In this document: piece after piece, positions 1 through 8,648 of the stretch
How positions within the stretch are numbered: position 1 is the stretch's first letter
How the letters are laid out: every line of letters starts with the position of its first letter
From: RPQJ01 sp963754535
GTDB taxonomy: Bacteria > Pseudomonadota > Gammaproteobacteria > Steroidobacterales > Steroidobacteraceae
DNA length: 64,000 nt
NCBI GenBank assembly: GCA_963754535.1
Contig: CAVWGG010000004.1
Coordinates: 62,001 to 126,000, forward strand
Reading direction: 5' to 3'
Notes under the pieces: model-generated
What the model was told of the DNA's origin: nothing
The model's database searches: none
Seen by the model: only the letters and a program-made list of their open reading frames with translations
Translations under genes and position numbers: made by a program

Positions 1-2
1 TC

Positions 3-137
3 CCGATCATCACTCCGGTGCGCAAGACGGCCTGTGATCGCCTGAGTGAGCAACTGCGCGCATTCCTCGTCGGGGACGACCTGGTCGTACCCGGGACCGC
101 CGCTGCCGGGGCGGCCGGCGCCGCGGGTTCGCGTTGA
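3..137 (+). CDS. C-terminal fragment of an unidentified gene
   Basis: An open frame runs in from the left edge and stops at a TGA at 135-137, giving about 44 residues. The readable part contains KTACDRLSEQLRAFLVGDD followed by an Ala/Gly-rich tail. This is too little to name a family. It points the same way as the following envelope operon and ends 92 bp before it, so it could be the preceding gene of the same transcription unit. Whether it really is coding is inferred only from the open frame and the amphipathic look of the segment. Confidence 0.35.
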   Translation, partial: PIITPVRKTACDRLSEQLRAFLVGDDLVVPGTAAAGAAGAAGSR

Positions 138-229
138 CGGTTGAACCGCCGGCCTCCGGACGCATCCAAGCACGTAGGACCAGAGCTGCGGGATTGTCCA
201 CGCCGGCCACCGTCCAGGGGCTCCAACGC

Positions 230-1441
230 ATGCAACGCATTTCGGGACTGACGGCGGCAGTGTTCGTGGCAGCGGCTTCGCTCGCCACCACCGGCTGCCT
301 CACGACCAGTTCCAGCTCGATGCCGAGCGGCATGCCGAGTTCCGCACCCTCGTCACCGTCCTCCTCCGGCAGTTCTTCGCCTTCGAGCCCCGGTTCGGGC
401 GGCAGCACGGGTCAGCAGTCGCCCTCGTCGTCGGGGAGCCAGGGGTCGTCCTCGCCCTCCTCGTCGGGGAGTGCCGGCCAGCCGTCGCCTTCCGGTAGTT
501 CCGGCTCTTCCGGTAGCGCGGGGTCGTCTGCGCCGGGCGGATCCCAGTCCGGTGGATCGTCTCCGGGCGGCGGCTCCAGCTCCGGCGGTTCCGGGTCGCC
601 CCCACCGCCGCAGCCGCAAGGTTGGCCCACGCCGCCGTCCGCGGGCGGCGCACCGGGCAGCGCGAATTCATCGTCTGGATCACCGGCTGGTGCTGGCGCC
701 GCCGGCGGCGCGCCCAGTACCCAGGGTGATTCGACACGCGGTGGCAGCCAGACTGGCCAGACCGGCCCTACGGGTTCCGCCGGCACGCCAGACCAGTCCG
801 GCGCGGCAGGGTCGGCAGGGGCAGCTAAAGCAGGCGGCACGACGGCCGCGGGTACGCCGGGTCAATCCGGCAGCGCCGGCGGATCGCAGAACCCGGGCGG
901 TGCGAGCGCCGGGTCTGGGGGTGGCGGTAGTGGGCCGATGACCGCCGAGGACAAGCGTGCGCAGATCGATCGCCGCTTCGACGAAACGTTCGCGGTGTTC
1001 GACGAGCGCATGCGCACCGAACAGGAAACCATCTCGCAGGAGCGCGCCGGCCGTGCAGGTTCGGCGGGCGGCAGTGGGGCCGAGGGTGCGGGAGGCGGGG
1101 CAGGGCAGGAAGGACAGGCAGGGCAGGAAGGGCAGGAAGGGCAGGAAGGGCAGGAAGGGCAGGCAGGGCAGCAAGGCGGTGGCGCGTCCGGCACGGGCAG
1201 CGAGGGCGGCCAGGGCGGCGACGTTGCCGCTGGCTCCGGCGCCCAGGGTGGTGGTGGTGGCGTGGGCGGCGGTGCGAAGGGCGGTGGCGGTCCTCGCGAC
1301 GTGCCGTCCGACATCCCGGACGGCCGCGACGACGACATCGTCGCGCGCCAGTTGCGCGAGGCCGCGATGAAGGAAACGGACCCCGAGCTGCGCGAGCGGC
1401 TCTGGGAGGAATACCGCAAATACAAGCAGAGCACGCAGTGA
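230..1441 (+). CDS. Gly/Ser/Gln-rich low-complexity lipoprotein
   Basis: The predicted 403-residue protein begins with a lipoprotein signal (hydrophobic AAVFVAAASLATTGC, Cys at about residue 23). The ATG at 230 is chosen because an AGGGG lies 9 bp upstream and it places the lipobox correctly; a longer TTG start at 134 would bury the signal. Residues from about 24 to 235 are almost only Ser, Gly, Pro and Ala; a short charged helix (AEDKRAQIDRRFDETFAVFDERM) is followed by a Gly/Gln/Glu tandem stretch. The last 45 residues are non-repetitive and charged (VARQLREAAMKETDPELRE). It is probably an outer-membrane or periplasmic anchored protein, with the disordered part serving as a spacer across the envelope. 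It is the first clear gene of the ten-gene operon. Function unknown. Confidence 0.75.
   Translation: MQRISGLTAAVFVAAASLATTGCLTTSSSSMPSGMPSSAPSSPSSSGSSSPSSPGSGGSTGQQSPSSSGSQGSSSPSSSGSAGQPSPSGSSGSSGSAGSSAPGGSQSGGSSPGGGSSSGGSGSPPPPQPQGWPTPPSAGGAPGSANSSSGSPAGAGAAGGAPSTQGDSTRGGSQTGQTGPTGSAGTPDQSGAAGSAGAAKAGGTTAAGTPGQSGSAGGSQNPGGASAGSGGGGSGPMTAEDKRAQIDRRFDETFAVFDERMRTEQETISQERAGRAGSAGGSGAEGAGGGAGQEGQAGQEGQEGQEGQEGQAGQQGGGASGTGSEGGQGGDVAAGSGAQGGGGGVGGGAKGGGGPRDVPSDIPDGRDDDIVARQLREAAMKETDPELRERLWEEYRKYKQSTQ
1098..1175 (+). repeat. Minisatellite of a GGCAGGAAG-type 9-bp unit inside the lipoprotein gene
   Basis: Near-perfect 9-bp units (variants GGCAGGAAG, GGACAGGCA, GGCAGGCAG) are repeated about eight times in frame, encoding a Gly-Gln-Glu/Ala tract. 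Copy number could vary by slippage without breaking the frame because the unit is a multiple of three. Confidence 0.8.
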
Positions 1442-2694
1442 CGTCTTCGATCATTTCCGCCGTTTACAGCCACGCGTGGCGCACCTGCTGTGTCGTGCTG
1501 GCTCTCGCGCTCGGTGCCGCCGGCTGCGTCGTGCAGGACCAGCGCCCGATGGCGCCCGTCGTCGCGCAGAAAGCGACCGCTGAAATTCCGCAGGCGGAAT
1601 TGCTCGACGTCGGTGTGCGCATGTTCGATCCCAACATCCCGCCGGACCCGGTAGTGCAGGAAAAACGCGGCATCTACCCGGACGTGCGCAAGGCCGAGTC
1701 GCGCTACATGCCTGTCCTGCTGCGCGACACGCTCGAGAGCACCGGCCAGTGGGGGCAGGTGCGCGTGCTGCCGGTGGAAAACGCCGGCAGCGACGTGAAC
1801 ATCCACGCCCGGATCATCGAATCCGACGGCAGCGTGCTGAAGCTCGCGGTCACCGTGACGGACGCGACCGGCCGCACGTGGCTGCGCAAGGACTATGAAG
1901 GCGCCGCCGACACGCGAGCCTACAAGGAGGTGCCGGTCAAGCCGCGCGATCCGTTCGACAACGTGTACGCGACGATCGCCAACGACCTGCTCGCCGCGCG
2001 CAGCGAGCTCACGCCCGAGCAGCGCGTGCAGGTGCACCAGGTCGCCAACCTGCGTTTCGCGTCCGAGCTGGCGCCCTATGCGTTCAAGCCGTACCTGGCG
2101 CACGATCCGAAGCGCGGTACGTACGCCATCGCGCGCCTGCCGGCGGCAGACGATCCGGTGGTGCAGCGCATGGATCGCGTGCACGAGCGCGATTACGCCT
2201 TGATCGACACGCTCAACGAGCATTACACGAATTTCGGCGAGACCATCGACGACGCTTACGTCAACTGGCGCAAATACTCGCACGAAGAACTCGAGGCCGA
2301 AGCCGAGGCGAAGCGCAAGGCGCTGGCGCGCGGATTGCTCGGCGCTGCAGCGATCATCGGCGGCGTGGCCGCAGGACAGAACACGAACAGCAGCGCAGGC
2401 TCGGCTGCTGCGACCGCGGCTGTCATCGGCGGCATCTATGCGTTCAAGGGTGCGCTCGACATGCGTTCCGAAATCAAGATGCACGGCGAATCGCTCAAGC
2501 AGCTCGGCAGCTCGTTCCAGAGCGAAGTGCAGCCGAGCGTCGTCGACATCGAGGGCCGCACGCTCGAGCTGAAGGGCTCGGCGGAGCAGCAATACGCGGA
2601 ATGGCGGCGCCTGCTGCGCGAGTTGTACGAGAACGAGACGGGCCTGCCGGCGACGGCGGCGGACACCACCCAGCCGGCGGCCGGCAAGCGCTGA
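1438..2694 (+). CDS. Membrane-associated lipoprotein-like protein of the envelope operon
   Basis: A 418-residue protein whose GTG start overlaps the preceding stop (GTGA), implying translational coupling. The N-terminus carries a hydrophobic stretch ending in ALALGAAGCVV, a plausible lipobox with Cys near residue 31. Residues 60-200 look like a periplasmic alpha/beta domain that may bind other envelope components; residues about 275-300 are a charged helix (EELEAEAEAKRKALARG), followed by a Gly/Ala-rich hydrophobic stretch (about 300-340) that could be a second membrane-contacting segment. No enzyme motif is visible and I cannot name a family. Its place beside the kinase suggests a structural or substrate role in the same envelope assembly. 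Confidence 0.75.
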   Translation: MTSSIISAVYSHAWRTCCVVLALALGAAGCVVQDQRPMAPVVAQKATAEIPQAELLDVGVRMFDPNIPPDPVVQEKRGIYPDVRKAESRYMPVLLRDTLESTGQWGQVRVLPVENAGSDVNIHARIIESDGSVLKLAVTVTDATGRTWLRKDYEGAADTRAYKEVPVKPRDPFDNVYATIANDLLAARSELTPEQRVQVHQVANLRFASELAPYAFKPYLAHDPKRGTYAIARLPAADDPVVQRMDRVHERDYALIDTLNEHYTNFGETIDDAYVNWRKYSHEELEAEAEAKRKALARGLLGAAAIIGGVAAGQNTNSSAGSAAATAAVIGGIYAFKGALDMRSEIKMHGESLKQLGSSFQSEVQPSVVDIEGRTLELKGSAEQQYAEWRRLLRELYENETGLPATAADTTQPAAGKR

Positions 2695-2704
2695 GTCCAG
2701 ATCG

Positions 2705-5017
2705 ATGACGAACATGACGGCGCTCGCAGGCGGGCAGGTCGTGGCTGCGCGATACGAGCTTGCGCGGCCGCTCGCGGCCGGCCACGACGGCGCGACGTGG
2801 CTCGCGCGCGATACCCAGGCCAACCGGGACGTCGTGCTGCGTTTTCAGACAAGCGGCGACAGGGCCGGTGAGCGCATCCACGCAGTTGTCGAGCACCCGG
2901 CGCTGCTGGCACCGCTCGCTACGCACAGTTCCGGCGACGAAACCTTCGATGTCTTCGACTACCTCCCGGGCGGAGAGATCGGCCGCCTGCGAGGACGTCC
3001 CTGGACGTTGATCGCGCGCCGGGTGCTGCCGGTGATCGATGCACTGTCGCAACTCCATGCGGCTGGCTGGGTCCACGGCGACGTCAAGTCGGCCAACGTG
3101 CTGCTGGACGGCGACAGCGTGCCGCGACTCGTCGATCTCGGCAGCGCGCGCAGGATCGGTTCGACGCAACCGGCTGGCGCGTCGCCGTATTCGACCAGCC
3201 CCGAACGACTCGACGGCGTCGCTGCGGCCGCGGCGGACGACATCTACGCGCTCGGTGTGCTGCTCTATGAACTCGTGAGCGGGCATCCGCCGTTCTACCC
3301 CGACGTCACGCCGCAGCGCGTGCATGACGAGATTCCGCCACCGGTTGCCGGCAGGCCCGATCCGCCCGCGGCGTTCCGCGCGCTGGTCGCGCGTTGTCTC
3401 GCCAAGAGCCCCGCTGACCGGCCGGCCTCGGCGCGCGTCATCCACGAAGAGCTGCAACAGGTCCTCCAGGCGGCCCCGATCGAACCGGTTGCAACCTCCG
3501 CGCCGAGTGTTGCGGCGTGGCAGCCACGGCCGCCTGCCGATGCGTTGCCGGTGCAGCCGCAATGGCGGCGCACCACGGGCGTGGCGCCCTCGGCGAAGTC
3601 GCTGCGCAGCGAAGGATTCCGCCGCGGCCTCATGGTGGGCGCCGTGGCGTTGGCGCTCGCGGCGGCAGGCTTCACGTTTTTCGTCCTGCCGGGTCTCGTC
3701 GACTCGCACACGCCCGCGCCTGCAGTGCCTGCCGCGCCCGTGGTCGCGGCGCCGGCAGCAGCGAAGCCGGTCGAAGACTTCGAGCGGCTCGCAGAGCTGA
3801 AGCGCAAGGCCGAGGAGCGTCGCGGGCCGTTGCCAGCGCGCCTGGCGAATCTCGACCAACGTGACGCAGCGACCTGGGGTGGCCCGCCGTACGCGCAGGT
3901 TCGCAGCGACCTGGCGGCCGGCGACGCGGCGATGGTCGAGCGCGAGTTTGAGTCCGCGCTCGCGCATTTCGATTCGATGGCGCGCGGGCTCGATCAGCTC
4001 GAGAAGAGACTGCCCGCAGTGGCTCGTGCCCGGCTGGCCGATGCGAAAGCCGCGTTCGACGCCGGGCGCGCCGCCGAGGCGCAGGAAAAATACGCCGCCG
4101 TGCTGCAGGTCGCGCCCGACGATGCGGCGGCTCGCTCGGGGCTGGCCCGTTCGCAGGTGCTCGACGAAGTGCTGCGCGAAACGGCGGCCGGTGCCCGTGC
4201 CGAACAGGCCGGTGATGCCAGGGGCGCAGTCGCAGCCTACCAGCGTGCGCTGAAACTCGATCCGGCAGCGACGGTGGCGCGCGCGGGTGTCGCGCGACTG
4301 GGCGCGAGCGAGGCTAACGATGCGTACGCGACCGCGATGGCCCGGGCCATGGCTGCGCTGGCGCGTCGCGACTACGCCGTGGCGCAGGGTTCGTTCGAGC
4401 AGGCGGGACGCATCCGACCCGGCACGCCGGAAGTTGCCGATGGCCTGCAGCAGATCCGTCGCGCCACCGAGACCAAATCACTCACCTCCATCGTCGAGCG
4501 CGCTGCCGCGGCGGAGCGCGCGGAGCAGTGGTCGGAAGCGCTCGCGCTGTATGGCGAGGCGCTCAAGGCCGAACCTGCCTTGCGGCCCGCGCAGGAGGGG
4601 GTCGAGCGTGCGGAGCCACGGGCCCAGCTCGACGCCGAGCTGCAGTCGTTCATCGACAAGCCCGAACGACTCTACAGCCCTGCCGGCCGGGACATCGCCC
4701 GCAACGTGCTCGAGCGCGCGGCCCGCGTTGCAGCGCCGGGCACGCGCCTGCAGACGCAGCAGGCACGCCTGACCGAGCAGCTGCGGCAGGCCGAGACGCC
4801 GATCAAGGTGGCGCTGGCCTCCGACAACGCCACGGACGTGCAGATCTACCGGATTGGTAAGCTTGGCCTCTTTGAACACCGGGACCTCGAGCTGATGCCT
4901 GGCCGCTATACCGTCGTGGGCACACGGCAAGGCTATCGCGACGTGCGCAAGGAGCTGAACTTGCTGCCGGGTGCGCAGCCGTCCACGCTCGTCGTCCGCT
5001 GCGAGGAACCCATTTGA
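2705..5017 (+). CDS. Atypical membrane-anchored Ser/Thr protein kinase with TPR-like and PEGA-like C-terminus
   Basis: A 770-residue protein. Residues 15-260 are a Hanks-type kinase fold: catalytic loop HGDVKSANVLL (Asp126, Lys128, Asn131), DLG in place of DFG (Asp144), SPER at 165-168 and DDIYALGVLLYEL. The glycine loop is degenerate (AAGHDGATW) and the beta-3 lysine is replaced by arginine (VVLRF, Arg46), so activity is uncertain. A transmembrane helix lies at about 308-330, giving a cytoplasmic kinase and a periplasmic part. Residues 355-690 are helical repeats of TPR type rich in Ala/Glu/Arg, and the last 70 residues resemble a PEGA domain (LMPGRYTVVGTRQGY). It begins 10 bp after the upstream gene and its stop overlaps the next start. 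FHA domains encoded two and five genes away may read its phosphorylation. Confidence 0.88.
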   Translation: MTNMTALAGGQVVAARYELARPLAAGHDGATWLARDTQANRDVVLRFQTSGDRAGERIHAVVEHPALLAPLATHSSGDETFDVFDYLPGGEIGRLRGRPWTLIARRVLPVIDALSQLHAAGWVHGDVKSANVLLDGDSVPRLVDLGSARRIGSTQPAGASPYSTSPERLDGVAAAAADDIYALGVLLYELVSGHPPFYPDVTPQRVHDEIPPPVAGRPDPPAAFRALVARCLAKSPADRPASARVIHEELQQVLQAAPIEPVATSAPSVAAWQPRPPADALPVQPQWRRTTGVAPSAKSLRSEGFRRGLMVGAVALALAAAGFTFFVLPGLVDSHTPAPAVPAAPVVAAPAAAKPVEDFERLAELKRKAEERRGPLPARLANLDQRDAATWGGPPYAQVRSDLAAGDAAMVEREFESALAHFDSMARGLDQLEKRLPAVARARLADAKAAFDAGRAAEAQEKYAAVLQVAPDDAAARSGLARSQVLDEVLRETAAGARAEQAGDARGAVAAYQRALKLDPAATVARAGVARLGASEANDAYATAMARAMAALARRDYAVAQGSFEQAGRIRPGTPEVADGLQQIRRATETKSLTSIVERAAAAERAEQWSEALALYGEALKAEPALRPAQEGVERAEPRAQLDAELQSFIDKPERLYSPAGRDIARNVLERAARVAAPGTRLQTQQARLTEQLRQAETPIKVALASDNATDVQIYRIGKLGLFEHRDLELMPGRYTVVGTRQGYRDVRKELNLLPGAQPSTLVVRCEEPI

Positions 5018-7512
5018 GTTCCACCGAACTGATCCTGCGCGATCCGCTCGGCGAGCGCGCGCTGTCGGCTGCAGATTTTCCGGTGAGTGTCGGCGGCCCC
5101 GGGCACACGATCGTGCTGCCGGGTGCAGGCGCGGGCACGCTCGCCTGGATCGCCCTGCACGACGGCCAGTTGTTCCTGCAGCCGGTCGAAGGACGCGAAC
5201 CTCCGCTTTGCAATGGCGCACCGGTGTCGCGTCCGGCGTGGCTGCGTGCAGGCGATGTCATCGACGTGGCGCGCGGCCGGCTGCGCGTCGGCGCACGCGA
5301 TGGCAGACGCATTCTGGACGTCGAGGATGGCAGCGGCGGCAACCTCACCGTTCCGCCCGCGGCGCCGCTCGTCGAGGTCGTCAGTGGCGGCAGCGAGGTC
5401 GGCGAGGAACGCATCGAGGCCGTCACCTTCCGTCGTCCCGACACGCAGGCCGCGACCGACCGGCGCGTCGCGCCACGCGTGCTCGGCGGCCTGCTCGTCG
5501 CCGTGCTCGCGTGGGCGACGTGGTTTTTCGCGACCGGTCACGCCGTGAAGATCGACGTTGATCCGGCCGACAGTGCAGTCCGGATGCGCGGCGGCCTCGT
5601 GTTGCCCGTGGGTGGCAACCACTTCGCCCGTCCCGGTGACTACACCGTCGAGATCCAGCGCAAGGGCTACGAGACGTTGAGTGCGCCGGTCAAGGTGACG
5701 GACGCGCCGATCCAGTCCTTCCAATACAGGCTGGCAAAGCTGCCTGGCATCCTGCGGGTACAGACGCCGGTGGCCGCTCGAATCAGCATCGCGGGCAAGG
5801 ACGTCGGCCCGGCGCCGGGCGAAGTCCGGCTGCCGGCCGGCCGTCACGAGGTACTCGTCACGGCCCCACGGCACCTGCCGTTCAAGGCAACCGTGGACAT
5901 CGAGGGGATGGAACAAGCGCAGTCGCTGACGGCGAAACTCGTCGCGGCGTGGGCCCCGGTCACGGTGCTCACCGAACCTGCAGGCGCCACTGTGCTGGTG
6001 GATGGCGCCGCGCAAGGCGCAACGCCGGCAAAGCTCGAACTCGACGCCGGCACGCATCGCATCGAACTGCGCCAGGCGGGATTCAAGGCCTGGGTGACCG
6101 ACGTGCAGGTGGTCGCGAACCAGCCGCAGACGCTGGGTCCGGTGCGGCTCGGCCTGCCCGACGGCACGCTGGTCGTGCGCACCGATCCCGCGGGCGCCAG
6201 CGTCAGCGTCGGTGGCGCATTCCGTGGTCGCGCGCCTGTCACGCTCGACGTGCGGCCCGACGTCGCGCTGGGGTTGGTCGCGGCACGCGAGGGCTACGAA
6301 CCCGCGACCACGCAGCTGACCGTGGGCGCGGGCGAGCGACGCGAAGTGCAGCTGTCGCTGACACCGATCTTCGGCGAGGTTACGGTGATGGCGGAGCCGG
6401 CGTCTGCCGAGGTCTTCGCCAACGGCCGCGCGGTCGGCAAGTCGGGACAAGCCATCAAGTTGCCGGCGGCCCGCACCGACATCGAAGTGCGCCTCGCGGG
6501 ATTCCGCAGCTTTCGCACCACCGTCACGCCTCGCCCTGGCTTGCCGCAGGTGCTCAACGTGCGGCTCGAAGCGGGTCGGAGTGCGACCGACACGGCCCCG
6601 GCTGCTACTGCCGCGGCGGCAGGCGGTGCCGCTGCAACTGCTGCAGCGAGTGGTGAAGCGGTGGCTGCCGTCGCGTCGAAAGCCGTCACGCCGACGATCC
6701 GTACCAAGTCCGGCGCCGAGCTGCGGCTGGTCGGGCCGGCGAGCTACACGATGGGCAGTCCGCGCCGCGAATCCGGTCGCCGCGCCAACGAATCGCAGCG
6801 GGCAGTGGCACTGAAGCGCCGCTTCTACCTCGCCACACGTGAAGTCACGAATGGTGAATACAAGCAGTTCCGCACCCAGCACCGGTCGGGATTCGTGGGG
6901 CAGAACACGCTCGAACTCGAGCGGCAGCCGGCGGTCAGCGTGACGTGGCAGGACGCGGCCGAGTACTGCAACTGGCTGAGCGAGCAGGACAGCCTGCCAC
7001 CTGCGTACCAGTCGCAGGGCGGCAAGCTGACGCTGGTGCAGCCCGCCACGACGGGCTACCGGTTGCCCACCGAGGCCGAATGGGAATGGGCGGCGCGTGC
7101 GAATCAAGACGGTTCGCTGCGGAAATATCCGTGGGGCGACGCGCTGCCGGTGCCCGCGGGCGCCGGCAACTACGGCGATCGCCGTGCGCAGCCGTTGCTG
7201 CAGACGATCCTCGCCGACCTCGACGATGGCTACCCCGCCACGGCACCCACTGGCGCGTTCGCAGCGAACCCGCTCGGATTCCACGACCTGGGCGGCAACG
7301 TCGCGGAATGGACGACGGACCTCTACACGGTGCAACCTGCGAGCAGCGCGGTGGCCGTCGATCCGGTGGCGGCCGGGCCGGGCAACATGCACGTCATCCG
7401 CGGCGCGAGCTGGCGTCACGCCACCGTGACGGAGCTGCGCGCGGCTTACCGGGATTCAGGCAACGGCCGGCGCGACGACGTCGGCTTCAGGATCGCACGC
7501 TATGCCGAATAG
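5014..7512 (+). CDS. Membrane protein with FHA-like N-terminus, PEGA repeats and an FGE/SUMF-fold domain lacking catalytic cysteines
   Basis: An 832-residue protein starting at a TTG that overlaps the kinase stop (TTGA). Residues 1-110 resemble a degenerate FHA domain; a transmembrane helix spans about 155-173. From 175 to 530 there are several PEGA-type beta repeats (for example AGRHEVLVTAPRHLPFKA and AGTHRIELRQAGFKAWV), then an Ala-rich linker. Residues 563-832 are a formylglycine-generating-enzyme-like domain: TMGSPRRESG at 579, GYRLPTEAEWEWAAR, GGNVAEW, RGASWR and VGFRIAR. The C-terminal segment, where true FGE enzymes carry their two copper-binding cysteines, contains no cysteine, so it is unlikely to make formylglycine. 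It may bind ligands or act as a structural module in the periplasm. Confidence 0.88.
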   Translation: MSSTELILRDPLGERALSAADFPVSVGGPGHTIVLPGAGAGTLAWIALHDGQLFLQPVEGREPPLCNGAPVSRPAWLRAGDVIDVARGRLRVGARDGRRILDVEDGSGGNLTVPPAAPLVEVVSGGSEVGEERIEAVTFRRPDTQAATDRRVAPRVLGGLLVAVLAWATWFFATGHAVKIDVDPADSAVRMRGGLVLPVGGNHFARPGDYTVEIQRKGYETLSAPVKVTDAPIQSFQYRLAKLPGILRVQTPVAARISIAGKDVGPAPGEVRLPAGRHEVLVTAPRHLPFKATVDIEGMEQAQSLTAKLVAAWAPVTVLTEPAGATVLVDGAAQGATPAKLELDAGTHRIELRQAGFKAWVTDVQVVANQPQTLGPVRLGLPDGTLVVRTDPAGASVSVGGAFRGRAPVTLDVRPDVALGLVAAREGYEPATTQLTVGAGERREVQLSLTPIFGEVTVMAEPASAEVFANGRAVGKSGQAIKLPAARTDIEVRLAGFRSFRTTVTPRPGLPQVLNVRLEAGRSATDTAPAATAAAAGGAAATAAASGEAVAAVASKAVTPTIRTKSGAELRLVGPASYTMGSPRRESGRRANESQRAVALKRRFYLATREVTNGEYKQFRTQHRSGFVGQNTLELERQPAVSVTWQDAAEYCNWLSEQDSLPPAYQSQGGKLTLVQPATTGYRLPTEAEWEWAARANQDGSLRKYPWGDALPVPAGAGNYGDRRAQPLLQTILADLDDGYPATAPTGAFAANPLGFHDLGGNVAEWTTDLYTVQPASSAVAVDPVAAGPGNMHVIRGASWRHATVTELRAAYRDSGNGRRDDVGFRIARYAE

Positions 7513-7813
7513 AAGAGAACGACGCTCGACTCCCGTGTCGCTGGCACCGCTGATCGGCTTGACGATCCTGGCGGCCGGCCTCGCCTTCGCGCAGCAGAAC
7601 CTGCCCGTGCCGACGCCCGCCCGGACGGATCCTGCGGTAGCGGCACCTGCTGCGGGTGCCGAGGCGGGTGGTGACGACGACGCGGCAGCGGGAAAGTCCG
7701 GTGAGGAAGCGCCTGCCGCCAGGCCCGCTGACGCGAAAGGCTCGCCGCAACATTTCGAGCCCACCGAAAAAGTCCGTCCCGACTTCGACGTCGCCTTTCC
7801 CGTCGACATCTGA
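7502..7813 (+). CDS. Small secreted or membrane-tethered acidic protein
   Basis: A 103-residue protein overlapping the upstream stop by 11 bp. It has a basic N-terminus (MPNRRERRSTP), a hydrophobic segment at about 13-30 ending in an AFAQQ cleavage-like site, then an Ala/Pro/Glu-rich acidic tail with EPTEKVRPDFDVAFPVDI at the end. It resembles the small accessory proteins found beside TolQ/ExbB-type channels, but no family can be named. The conserved-looking C-terminal end may be a docking peptide. It lies 20 bp before the channel-subunit gene. Confidence 0.65.
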   Translation: MPNRRERRSTPVSLAPLIGLTILAAGLAFAQQNLPVPTPARTDPAVAAPAAGAEAGGDDDAAAGKSGEEAPAARPADAKGSPQHFEPTEKVRPDFDVAFPVDI

Positions 7814-7833
7814 ACCGCAGGCCCCAGCGCACC

Positions 7834-8631
7834 ATGAAGAAGTTCAAGACCAGTGAGTTCATGTTCGAGGTCTTTTCGCTGATCGTCATCGTGATCATCG
7901 TGCAGGGCTTCTACGCCACCGTGGTGCGTCCGCAGGCCGCAGCGGTCGCCGCCGCGGACGTGGCGGCCATGGCGAAGGATCCCGGCTACGCCCCGCCGCG
8001 CAACCTCTACGTCATCATCAAGGATTACGAGCAGGAGGTCTGCTTCATGCTCGCGCTCTGGTCCGTTGCGATCATGGGGTACAAGGGCTTCTCGCTGCGG
8101 CGCGGACAGAAACTGCTGGGCGCGGACCTGCTGCGCCTGCCGGAAGGCATGAAGATCCTGCCCGAAGATTCGCGCGACTACGCCCGGCAGGTCGAGGCGC
8201 TGCCCGACGACATGCGCCATGAACTGCTGCCACGGGCGCTGATGAGCGGCCTGCACCGGTTCGGCGCCACCCGCAACATCCAGGACGTGTCGTCGGCGAT
8301 TCACGACACGTGCGAACTCGAGTTCGGCCGCCTCGACGCGGAACTCGCGATGGTGCGCTACGTCGCCTGGGCGATTCCCGCCATCGGCTTCATCGGTACC
8401 GTGCGCGGCATCGGCGAGGCGTTGCAGCAGGCGCACAAGGCCGTCGAAGGCGACGTGTCCGGCGTCGTGGCGGGCCTCGGCATCGCGTTCAACTCGACCC
8501 TGGTCGCGCTTGGCCTGAGCATCCTGGTGATGTTCATGCTGCACCAGATCCAGCTGCGCCAGGAGCGGGCGGTGCTCGACACCGAGGCGTTTCTCGACGA
8601 GAACGTCGTGCGGCAGATGATGGTCCGCTGA
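7834..8631 (+). CDS. MotA/TolQ/ExbB-family proton channel protein
   Basis: A 265-residue inner-membrane protein. Hydrophobic helices lie at about 11-31, 68-85, 174-193 and 211-237, with a cytoplasmic region between the second and third, the usual MotA/TolQ/ExbB layout. The family signature is clear in helix 3 (IPAIGFIGTVRGIGEALQ) and helix 4 (GLGIAFNSTLVALGLSILVMF). Members form pentameric ion channels that convert proton or sodium flow into mechanical work through a dimeric partner with a single helix and a membrane Asp. No MotB, TolR or ExbD gene is adjacent; the two vWA proteins downstream, each with one N-terminal helix and a conserved Asp, are the likely partners. Confidence 0.9.
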   Translation: MKKFKTSEFMFEVFSLIVIVIIVQGFYATVVRPQAAAVAAADVAAMAKDPGYAPPRNLYVIIKDYEQEVCFMLALWSVAIMGYKGFSLRRGQKLLGADLLRLPEGMKILPEDSRDYARQVEALPDDMRHELLPRALMSGLHRFGATRNIQDVSSAIHDTCELEFGRLDAELAMVRYVAWAIPAIGFIGTVRGIGEALQQAHKAVEGDVSGVVAGLGIAFNSTLVALGLSILVMFMLHQIQLRQERAVLDTEAFLDENVVRQMMVR

Positions 8632-8648
8632 ACGACGGACGCTCGAAT

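Noticed and set aside
862..2823. A long open frame on the minus strand (653 codons) opposite the first operon genes
   Set aside because: It lies opposite two clearly coding plus-strand genes with good starts and ends; the high GC content leaves antisense frames open, and its translation shows only Arg/His/Pro-rich composition.
5014..7512. Active formylglycine-generating enzyme
   Set aside because: The two cysteines needed for copper binding are absent.
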